DNA of 64,000 nucleotides from Chaetoderma sp. LZ-2023a (lineage: Eukaryota > Mollusca > Caudofoveata > Chaetodermatida > Chaetodermatidae), in NCBI GenBank assembly GCA_034401795.1, contig CM067367.1:82179926-82243925 (forward strand), written 5' to 3'. The position numbers and the translations under genes are program-made. The notes under the pieces were generated by a model, which did no database searches, was not told the origin of the DNA, and saw nothing but the letters and a program-made list of their open reading frames with translations. This document shows positions 24,287-33,837 of this stretch, in pieces. Each line of letters opens with the position of its first letter. Position 1 is the first letter of the stretch.

Positions 24287-24818
24287 ATGTATAGTACTAT
24301 GGATATTCACGAGTACCAATCTAAGCAGCTGACAGATGCAGACCGATTAGAGCTACTTAGCGCTCTCGAGGTAGAATGTACATGTTTAAACGCATTGTAT
24401 ACTCAGGGCTTAAACGATGGCACCAACGGTACAGATTGTAAAGCAACTCCCGGAGAGACAGGAAAATCTCCAGAAGGTGGAGAAGCTTCCCAAAAGCAAG
24501 ACCCCGAAGCTACTGACACAGGCTAAGCACCTGGCAATTCATGTCGCCAGTAACGTGGCTGCAAATGTGGCCGTGGTAAAGATGGCGGGTGGTAATGTGG
24601 TTAATCCTGCTGCTGGAGCCACTGTCCTCGCTACAATGACGAGTACGGTTGTCGACCCCTGTCTAGGAATAACACATCCCATCTCAAAGATCGCCATCGG
24701 TGGTCCTCCTATACTGTTGCCGTCAAGATTATGGGCGAACGCATCCATCTAATGGAAGCCGCGGTTCTAGGGCTAGTGACGAGTTCTATGGCTGAGATCA
24801 TCGTGGCCTATGGCTAGA
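24287..24818 (+). pseudogene. Cluster gene 4: Ala/Val-rich protein, frameshifted
   Basis: The frame at 24287 begins with an acidic helix (DADRLELLSALEVECTCLNA), shifts near 24430 into 24417-24752, and probably shifts again near 24735 into a frame ending EAAVLGLVTSSMAEIIVAYG at 24818. The middle has Lys-rich and Ala/Val/Gly-rich hydrophobic stretches (HVASNVAANVAVVKMAGG). It starts about 65 bases from the divergent start of cluster gene 3. No domain is recognised. Confidence 0.4.
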
Positions 24819-25041
24819 TTTAAGATGCTATACATAATGGAAGCTTGGCAGGTCCATGACACAACAGTAGCCTATGAGGCATGGCGGGCTATGCCAGAGT
24901 CGGTAGCGCATAGTCGACCACACGGACTGAGGATTTCCAATTCCCAGAAATAATGTTTAGCCCATAAGGCATGCCCCTGTAGAGAGGGCCAGTATCCGGA
25001 ACATTGTTACTTATTTCCTTGGCCCACAACGTGGTCTACCT

Positions 25042-25569
25042 ATGCCCACCTATTCCACTGGGGATATGACTGTCACTCACAGACCTAGAGAGCAAAGAGC
25101 TAGGAGATCTCGCTCACATGGGCGAGGCACGCCTCGGTTCAGAGGACACTGTTGCCCCTATCTCCTTCCTAGACTTCGATCAGAAGGGAGAACCTCGAGG
25201 GATCTGAGGTACCATCCCAGCCAGATTCCTTTCAGAAACACTGACACAGTAGGACAATCAGCCTCCAACAAGGCCAAGATTGTATACAAGGGGATGGGCA
25301 TCAAAGACAGGGCAGTGATACAAGGTATGCTCGGAGTCGATGAGGCTGGTGCCATCAAGGTTATGGCCGAGTCTTATGCACAGGACCTGGTTAATGATCT
25401 CCTGAAACTACGGAGCTCATTCCAACAAGATGGGTAGAATCTCAAGGTAGGCACCATCGGCCTGAGCCATATTACGGTGGATGGTCAAGCGAATGCAACA
25501 GCAAAGCTCCAGCTACCCGAGCTGAAGAAGTCTGGATTCTTTGGCCTGCTGTTTAAGATCACATAATAA
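25042..25569 (+). pseudogene. Cluster gene 5: small unidentified protein
   Basis: A basic N-terminus (REQRARRSRSHGRG) is followed by a folded-looking core (KGMGIKDRAVIQGMLGVDEA) and, after a TAG at 25435-25437, a strand-rich end (GLSHITVDGQANATAKLQL, then KKSGFFGLLFKIT). The reading frame through that TAG is otherwise unbroken. Total is about 175 residues. The basic N-terminus could bind nucleic acid; this is inference. The family is unknown. Confidence 0.4.
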
Positions 25570-25645
25570 GCATGGCTGCTCGAGGTTGCATCATACGGAT
25601 ACTCAAGTTGCTAGACACTGCGGGCACTGACACAGGGCCTCTGCG

Positions 25646-26100
25646 TTACCTTCTCAGCTGTTGTTGGTAAAAGAGCTGGTACATGAAGTACTGCCATTTA
25701 ATCTCCAAGATTGAGATGAGGCTATGGCTGAAGAGCTGCTGACCATCCTTCACATGCACATGCAACATGTCAGTGTCATACAGCTGTAGACCAGATGATG
25801 TCAGTCAGGTGGTGCTAATCATTGCCCCGTCAAAACATCTTACTGTGGGCCCTGCTGGCCGAACATCTTCAGTCTTGATACATCCTCCTGGTGTCCGACT
25901 CTGCCACTGAGGCTGTTGACAATAACGATCAGTGGTACATTGCAGAGGGTTTGAGTGGATGTTTCTGAAACACTATCCACTGAGGAGACGATCTCTCTAT
26001 TCTTCTGAAACTTCTCGCGGAAGATCCTCTTTGCCCATGCCCTATTAGCATTGGCCTTGAGGTAAGTCTTGATGAGGTAGTCCTGATAGTTCTTCACGGC
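25646..26100 (-). pseudogene. Cluster gene 6: minus-strand helical protein, broken
   Basis: Frame 25840-26097 is basic and helical (DYLIKTYLKANANRAWAKR) with a strand-like LCNVPLIVIVNSL. A second open piece (about 25646-25804) reads DTDMLHVHVKDGQQLFSHSL and then an aromatic run before the stop. The two may be one gene with shifts between them. It faces the 3' end of cluster gene 5. No family is recognised. Confidence 0.35.
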
Positions 26101-26210
26101 TCAACAGCCCCCTCATGGCCGGCAGCCAACCTCTCCTCTCTACCTTCAGTGCGACCAGTGGCATATGCCCAGACTCACGGCCTCTCAGTCAGAATTGTAC
26201 TGATCTCTGC

Positions 26211-26520
26211 TTAGAAGTAATCTGTGGCTCCAATCTGTAGAACATCCAACATCCGGTTTTCATCATCAGTCTGTATATCGAATACGCCCGCCCACTTCCC
26301 TACCGTTAGATCTTTGGGATTAACCCTAGCCTTCTGGAGAGCTAGAATTACAGGACTCTTATTGGGGGTCCTCGGAGGATCTAGTGACCTGCCCTGGGCA
26401 CTGTCAAACTTCCGGTAGAGCATCCGAGTCAATAATTCCTTCGTACAATGGGCCGGTGTGGTCTCCTCTATAGCAGTCAGTATCTCCACATCAGACGGAG
26501 CCGGGGCCTTGTCTAGCTCG
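26211..26520 (-). pseudogene. Cluster gene 7: unidentified minus-strand ORF
   Basis: An ORF of about 92 residues from ATG at 26489, open further upstream to about 26520 without a start. It contains CTKELLTRMLYRKFDSAQG, then PVILALQKARVNPKDLTVGK and an acidic DIQTDDENRMLDVL. It could be the N-terminal part of cluster gene 6, since stops and shifts lie between them. It ends the cluster on the right; a tandem repeat begins at 26522. The family is unknown. Confidence 0.35.
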
Positions 26521-26521
26521 T

Positions 26522-26738
26522 GGCAACGCCAACGTATTACAAAGAAGTAACCAACGCTTTGTATTGACTGTGTGAACCGATTGGCTCAGATCAAAAAACT
26601 GTATAACTTGTCAGAATTTCTTCATATTTTCAAACACATGGCAACGTCAACTTATTACAAAGACGTAATCAACGCTTTGCAATGATTGAGTGAACCGATT
26701 CGCCAAGATAAAAAAACTGTATAACTTGTCAGAATTTG
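26522..26738. repeat. Tandem direct repeat, unit about 117 bp, two copies
   Basis: TGGCAACGCCAACGTATTAC at 26522 recurs as TGGCAACGTCAACTTATTAC at 26639. Both copies run through AACGCTTTG, GTGAACCGATT and AAAAAACTGTATAACTTGTC to CAGAATTT. The copies differ by scattered substitutions, and only the first has an extra TCTTCATATTTTCAAACACA join. It borders the compact cluster and might mark its edge. Confidence 0.85.
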
Positions 26739-26739
26739 G

Positions 26740-27105
26740 TTTAATAATCTTTATTCAGGAAACCTGTCCCTTGCAGTACTCAAACAACAAGTAAATTACT
26801 CTCAAAAGCCATGATTAAACATATCGCGGCAGCATTTGATCTAATGACTGACCAAATAGCCCTCATTGTTATTCTCACACCTTAATCACCTGAAACGAAC
26901 CGGCGTACTAACCCATGCTACAGTTAGATAAGCTCGATATAATTAAGCAATCACGGCTTTTGTATTAGCTGGTTGGCTTCAGTAGCGTCCAAAGCGCACA
27001 TTGATCTAAAGCAGGTCTTCGGGTTTGGTTTGATCTTTTGTGGAAACTGAATTAACAGTTAATCAGTTGTCACCATTGCAGTAATTCTCCTATAAATATG
27101 TAAGA
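26740..27105. other. Intergenic, nothing recognised
   Basis: AT-rich sequence between the tandem repeat and the Penelope-like element. It starts with a TTTAATAATCTTTATTC motif that could be the reverse of a poly(A)-signal end of a retroposon, but no body was recognised. Confidence 0.5.
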
Positions 27106-27109
27106 ATTA

Positions 27110-27180
27110 TCAGTTGCCATTAGACCATTTTTTTCGCTGCATGACGAAGGCCATTACGTCGAAAGCGCTCCAGCAACTGA
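27110..27180 (+). other. Layered hairpin upstream of the Penelope-like ORF
   Basis: Outer arms TCAGTTGC (27110-27117) and GCAACTGA (27173-27180) pair perfectly. Inside lie CGCT/AGCG and GACG/CGTC pairs around TGACGAAGGCC and a CGAAAGCG string. Penelope-like elements are known to carry hammerhead-type ribozymes in their terminal repeats. The core here has GAAA next to a stem but no clean CUGANGA, so a degenerate ribozyme or a family end motif is only a candidate. Confidence 0.35.
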
Positions 27181-27351
27181 CAGTGCACGCTTTATGTTTA
27201 TATATATATAATCTTGTATTAATTGTTCTTATTTTTCAGTTTCTAAATTGTTTCAACACATATCATTCTAGTTAATATTTGGTATTTAACTTTTTTTAAT
27301 CTTTCTGACTAAATTTGACATAAATCTATAGAAATTTGATTACGTTCTAAA

Positions 27352-28524
27352 ATGGCCAAGAATTTCAATGGCCCAGTGGGTAAGGGACACAAATCTGGAA
27401 ACCCAACGTCCAACCGTTCGTCAACCAAAAGTGCTCCTAACTAATCTGTTCAGGGCTTTCAGAGACTGGTTAAGGTGTACTTTCATGTGTTGCAATGTTT
27501 GCATCACTATGGTCTTTTACGAGAGCATTTGGCATCAGACTCTCTCCCGAAATCTCTCAGCATGAAAATGGAGGAGATGAACTCGTTTTTCTGCCCTGCC
27601 TTACGAGATGACGAATTTTTTTTATCGACCAGCATGATAAACCAAATTTGGGTTCATAGCCGCTTAGAAAATCTAGTCAAACATTATCAAAGCAAATTGG
27701 ACAAATTAAAGGCAGAGGTAAAAGTGGCCGAATCTAATGTAATTCTTGATCTACACAGAGCCAAAGGCATAGCATTGAAATGGGGTAGGCAAAATTTTGG
27801 AAATAAATTGGCCACAACGACAATCACAAATTTTTGGAAATTGTTGGCAGAAATATCTAGTGATGAGCAAAATAGAGTGATATCTGTACCAACACCGGTG
27901 GCCACACCGAGTACAGGTTCAGGTTCACATTCAACAATGACTAACAAACGACAAGGGTCACCAACCACCTTCACACCCTCGCCTACCAGTTCCAAGCGGA
28001 CGAATCTGTATATATCACCAACACCAGCACCTGGTGTTGATGATGTAACAGATTCATGGCCGGCTCTCCCAAAGACCAATTCTCCTCCAGTGCGCCGTTG
28101 TCGGGTTGTTACTCACTGTTCCCCAAATCTACCACCTAGCAACTCTTCGTCATCTCTTCCCCTATCTTCTCCTCGCCACCTACTGACTCGATCTTCTGCT
28201 CTTCCTCCTTTTCCTCTCTCAATTCCGCCTCATGCTCTTCCTCCTCGATCTCCTCCTCTTCATGCATCTCCTCTCTCAATCTCGCCTCTTGCTCCTCATA
28301 CCCAATCTTCTCCTCTTGCATCTCCTCTCTCCATCCCTCCTCCTGCTCTTCCTCCTACTCTTCTCCACACGCACCTTCTTCTGCTCCTCTTCCTCCATCT
28401 CCGCCTCCTCTCCCTCCTTGGGAGAATGATAGTAACCTGTCTGATAGTAAGTTTGCTAAGTACCGTCATCAATCGTATAGCAAGGACCTGTGGAGGATCT
28501 CCAGAATCACAAAAAAGATTCTGA
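27352..28524 (+). pseudogene. N-terminal part of the Penelope-like ORF
   Basis: ATG at 27352 opens a frame with one TAA at 27442-27444 and then stays open to 28524. It starts basic and polar, has a helical region (LENLVKHYQSKLDKLKAEVK, coiled-coil-like), then a long Ser/Pro/Thr-rich linker whose end (about 28130-28430) is coded by a TCCTCT-rich low-complexity tract. It probably belongs to the same protein as the downstream SGNH-like and RT parts, reached through a frameshift near 28440-28510. The function of the helical part is unknown. Confidence 0.6.
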
Positions 28525-28970
28525 TGATAGGGTCCTCTAATCTAGCCCGAATTGATTCAGACGTCCATCCTGACATCCAGGTTGAGTGATATCCTGGTGC
28601 TGCATTATCACATTTCAGAACAATGGCTATGCGACACCAGGATGGCCCAAGCCCGGAGAAGATCATCCTGAATATTGGCATCAACTCCAAAAATGAGCAT
28701 CCAACCAAAGCCTCAAGCCATTTACGATGCATGGCTCGAGAATTTAAGAATACCTTCCCTAATGCGGAGTTGCACTTTGCTGAGATTAACTTCTCTGATA
28801 GCTTGTCAGACAGGCAGAAGTACTGTCTCAAGCGTATCAACGAATCAGCAATGTCCGACTGCCACGTTGATAAGGTCATCCCAAAATTTCTGATGCCAAT
28901 TTTCATGTTGAGAAGGATAGAATCCATGGGACGAAAGAAACAGCTAATTGTGTTTATAGCCATTGGTTGA
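28503..28970 (+). pseudogene. SGNH-hydrolase-like segment of the Penelope-like ORF
   Basis: This frame reads KILMIGSSNLARID, a GxS/DxN-type first block, a TGA at 28587, then a PGAALSHFR loop and IILNIGINSKNE, which resembles the GxND-type third block, followed by helices. The order and spacing recall esterase-like (SGNH/GDSL) domains found in ORF1 of CR1-type LINEs and in some Penelope-like proteins. A catalytic Asp-His pair at the end was not seen before the stop at 28968. It may bind lipid or act as an esterase in retrotransposition; this is inference. Confidence 0.5.
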
Positions 28971-28992
28971 CGGTACTTAGTTTAAACTAAAT

Positions 28993-31338
28993 GTGGGTCA
29001 AGGCAATAGGTCCCCTAACATAGGAGTAGGAACAAACCTTGTCAATTTAGCAGCTGACTATGATCTCTCACCATCTGAAAAATCAATTCTCGATCGTGGT
29101 CTTACTTGTGTACAAACTCCAAAACCAAAAACCGGATTAGATTTGCTTTTAGACACAGGTCTTATTGAAGTAGCTAATTTTGGTCATTCAGTAAAAATAG
29201 CCCATCATTTTCGAAATTTAAATGGAGAGTCAAAACCATTCACTGGAAAATTCTGTTGGGACCCTCCAGATAGGCTAGTTGATGACAATATTAAAGCAAA
29301 TATAAAAACGGTTGCTGGTATAGCCAGATCATTGCCAGTTATAAACAATAAGCAAAACCCTTCATATTTCGAGCGACAGGCTATCAACAAATTACGTAGA
29401 AATCAGAATATTATTATAAAACCAGCTGATAAAGGCTCAGCAACTGTGATTATGTCTAGAGAAAACTACATCCGCGAGGCTGAAAGGCAGTTAACTAACA
29501 CCAGGCATTACAGAAAACTTGATAATTTAATTTGGCCTCAAAACCGACAATTTCATTGAAATACCTTGCATACAGATACGTACATCGATAAGAAACAGCT
29601 AAAGTATCTGCTAGGCGAGAATGATCCACAAAATCGGACATTTTATATCTTGCCTAAAATCCATAAACCTATCAGCACCTGGTTAGATCCATTGACACCA
29701 CCTGGACAACCCATCATTTCAGACTCAGGCAGTGAGTCTTATTGCATTTCAGAATATATTGATTACTATTTAAAGCCCATTGCTAATAGACACAAGATCT
29801 TTCTCCAGAACACAGAACACTTTCTTTCAAAATTATCCAAATTGTCAGTTCCGAAAGATGCATATTTAGTCACATTAGACATAGATGCTATGTATACCAA
29901 TTTAGATATTGATGCTGGAGTCAATGCTATTAAGAATTCTTTTGTCAAATTTCCTGATCCAGATCGACCAGACACGGAAATTCTAAAATCATTAGAGCTA
30001 TGTCTTAAAGGAAACTATTTCCAATTTAATGGTGAAAATTACCTACAAATCTGTGGATGCGCAATGGGTAAACGATTCAGCCCAAATTTGTCCACGATTT
30101 ATGTTGCGGAGTGGGGAGAGGAGGCACTGAACAAATCAACCAAAAAGCCTCTTCTTTACCTCAGATATCTAGATGACATCTTCATAATTTGGCAACATTC
30201 AGAAGAAGACTTTTGGGAATGTTTTCGCATTTTAAATAACCAAGATTCAAACATCAAGCTAAAAGCTACTATTAGTGGAATATCAGGTGACTTTTTAGAT
30301 GTCACGATCTATAAGGGTCCTCAATTTGATTCCTCTGGAAAATTAGAATATAAAGTATTCTTTAAGCCAACAGACTCACATCAGCTGCTTCACAAAAAAT
30401 CATTTCATCCTCCACACACATTTAAAGGTTTGATCAAATCGCAAATCATAAGATTTTTTCGAAACTCTAGCAACAGCCAAAATCTGAATAGTGCATGCTC
30501 TACTCTGTTTGATGCTTTGAAAGCACGAGGCTATTCAGCCCGTTTTCTTCGAAAAATTAAAGCAGACACCATCAATGAGCTTGAAAATCTAAAACCTCAT
30601 AGCGGACCCGAGTTTGAGCCTGTCCAAATTAAACACAATAAACCAATCATGTGCGATGGATCAGTTTCTAAATGCGACAAAAATAGATGCAAAGTAAACA
30701 ACTATATTGTAAACCAACAAACATTCCTGAGCTTTCAAACTAAAAATGAATATCATATCCGAACTAATATGCATTGTGATTCTGAGAATGTAGTTTATTT
30801 GATCAATTGTGCCCTTTGCCAGAAACAGTATGTTGGTGAAACAAAAAATGCATTTAGAGTGCGTGCTAGACGCCACGTTTCTGATATTAACACCTCAGCA
30901 GATACGCCAATTGCTCAACATTTCCAACTTCCTGATCATTCAGTTGAACATCATTTTGAAATCATGCCAATAGAACAGATTCCGACCTTCGATAGTGAGG
31001 AAGAAACGAGTTCGTTTCGCAAAATCCGAGAAGGCCATTGGATTAGAACACTCCAAACAAAAGCACCATTTGGAATAAATGTAGATTCGGGAATATCACA
31101 AAAGAACAAAATTATCCCATTTCAACTCATATACAATAGACGTAATGTTGAATTAGCAAAAACCATGAAAGACGAATATTCACAGTTGCAATCTAAATTA
31201 AAGGAACCGATCAAAGCACGACCAGTAATAGCTTACAATAGAAATCCAAACCTGAAAGATTTGCTAGTAAGATCAAAGTTAGACCTTATGGTTCCTGATA
31301 ACAATGACAAGGTTTCATCCCTCCCTACCTATTCTTAA
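28993..31338 (+). pseudogene. Penelope-like RT with C-terminal GIY-YIG endonuclease
   Basis: RT starts with the family box NIIIKPADKGSATVIM (about 29407), passes a lone TGA at 29557-29559 and stays open to 31338. It has ILPKIHKP, TLDIDAMYTNL and the catalytic YLDD at 30166-30177 (RYLDDIFIIW). A Cys-rich linker (CDKNRCKVNNYI) leads to GIY-YIG: VVYLINCALCQKQYVGETKN near 30790, then a conserved RxRxRRHVSD and HF/HH residues. RT copies the RNA and GIY-YIG nicks the target. The Cys linker fits Neptune-type members. One stop breaks an otherwise long frame, so it is relatively young. Confidence 0.92.
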
Positions 31339-31424
31339 ATAAATCTAATCCCAACCAAAATCAATGGTGGGGCAACATGAAATCATATCCGTAGGACATC
31401 TTTTAATTTTGTGTCTGCAAAAGT

Positions 31425-31760
31425 ATGTGTGCGTACGTGTGTGTGTGCGTGCGTGCGTGCGTGCGTGCGTTCGTTCGTTCGTTCGTGCGTCCGAGCGTTT
31501 GTTCGTATGTGTGTATGTGTGTGGGGGTGTGCTCGTACATCCGCACGTGTGTGCATCTATACTTGCGTGGGTGTATGTGTGCGTGTGTGTATGTGGGTGT
31601 GGGGCATTAATTCGTGAGTACATTAGTGCGTGGGTGTGTGCGTGCATGCATTCGTGCGTTCGTTCGTGCATGCGTTCATGCATGCATTATTGCGTGCATT
31701 CGTGCATGTATTACTGTGTGCATGTGTTATTGCATGCATTCGTGCATTCGTTCAGCTGTG

Positions 31761-31797
<37 letters not shown>

Positions 31798-31830
31798 ACG
31801 GGCGTGCGGGCGTGCATTCGTGTGTGTGTG
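31425..31830. repeat. (GTGC)n/(GT)n/(GTTC)n mixed microsatellite
   Basis: About 400 bases of degenerate GTGCGTGC, GTGT, TTCG and GCATGCATT units. Long Cys/Val/Arg-repeat frames over it are artefacts. Confidence 0.95.
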
Positions 31831-31945
31831 ATTTCTCTATAATGTAGGATCAATCCCAGCCTTTACCTGTTAAAGCGACCTACTGATAAGTTCATTTTAC
31901 CCCAACTAATCTCAAGGGGGGACCACTCTAAGTAAATCTAAACTT

Positions 31946-32690
<745 letters not shown>

Positions 32691-32720
32691 AGGCAGGCAG
32701 AAATGCAGAAATGATAACAG

Positions 32721-33288
32721 TAATTGATTATGACGTCAGCCTACATGTGACGTATTTGCTTATGACGTCATATGATTGCTCAATAAACTGGATTCCTATA
32801 TTAATAAAGCCATTGATTCCTGGCCTACGCGCTGCATGGTGATATATCATGCTCTTGGGTCCCAAATCGATGAGTTCTGTTGTAACTTATTAATAACCTA
32901 ATTTTTCTAATGACATAATAAATAGAACACATATTTTTATGGATATGAATAGAATTTGTGAACAATCGGTTATCCCGGTAATTACTTATGTAAGAAGCTG
33001 CGGACAGGATAAGTCTACACTCTACATAATGTATACTTATAAGCCTAAAGCTAGGATAGTTCACTAAGCGCATAGATTGATGTCTGCTGTCATGGAAATA
33101 TGACAATCTTCAAACAGTTATATATTTTATTTATTTTAATTTTATTATTTTACAAACAGTTATATGATCCGACAGGCCTGGTGGATACGATACCTATTTC
33201 AGTGCACGCAGTTTGATAACCAGTGTCGTATATGCCACGTCGTTTGAACAGACGATTCTCACAACGCGTTCTGCCGTCGGCAACACAG
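32721..33288. repeat. Dispersed repeat D, copy 1
   Basis: It is collinear with 40398-40956. It opens with TAATTGATTATGACGTCA, has a second TGACGTCA, then CAATAAACTGGATTCCTATA and the end GCCGTCGGCAACACAG. This copy has an extra approximately 45 bases near 33117-33163 that duplicate ACAAACAGTTATAT. No frame of note. It adjoins arms of the TIR family, so it is probably an outer part of that element type. Confidence 0.8.
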
Positions 33289-33354
33289 ATAACCAGTGAC
33301 GTCTCTCTCATTATTAGGGCCGAATAAATAAGCTCTTCCCCCCCCACCTAGCCC

Positions 33355-33475
33355 CTGGCAGTTTTAGTCATGCCCCGCTCTTCTCTAGCTAAGCTCCACC
33401 CAGCCTTTGTCCGTGTCGGGATCAATCAATCAATGCACTCTCTGAATCTCAATTTGCAGTCGGTTTTGACAACAC
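33355..33475. repeat. TIR-family arm fragment
   Basis: It contains CTCTAGCTAAGCTCCACCCA, GTCGGGATCAATCAATCAATG and TCTCTGAATCTCAATTTGCA, the box shared with 1850-1960, 38660-38760, 40190-40275 and 49745-49855. The foldback part that normally follows is missing here. Confidence 0.75.
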
Positions 33476-33837
33476 ACTAAGTGATCCCGTGATGTCGACA
33501 TTTGAATTTTTACCTGAAACTAGAATTGTGTGTCTAGCCAACCACAATATGACTGAATGCTACAGATCTGGTGATTCTACCTTCTCGCAGGGCAGTTATC
33601 GACGAACATGTGTAAGCACTAAGAGACCATGTGATATTGACATATACCCTTGATTTCAAACTAAAATTGTTTCTAGACACTCATAATATCAGTCTTTGTG
33701 CCAAATTCTACCTCATATGAATCCGGCGATATGCCTCGGACAAACAGATGGATGGACGGATTGGTGGACGGACTGACGGGTGGACGAGCGGGCTGGCGTG
33801 CAGGTGGGCGGACGGACGGACAGATACCAATGCAATA

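Larger units (their letters stand above)
27110..31350 (+). mobile_element. Penelope-like retroelement
   Basis: It includes the upstream hairpin and a coding region with N-terminal, SGNH-like, RT and GIY-YIG parts in order. Terminal repeats were not resolved. A (GTGC)n-rich microsatellite begins shortly after its stop. Confidence 0.85.

Noticed and set aside
21818..26520. Assigning the cluster to Polinton/Maverick elements
   Set aside because: No protein-primed polymerase, integrase, packaging ATPase or capsid motif could be read, so the name is not supported.
27110..27180. Firm hammerhead ribozyme call
   Set aside because: The required CUGANGA segment is not present as such and stem II does not pair well.
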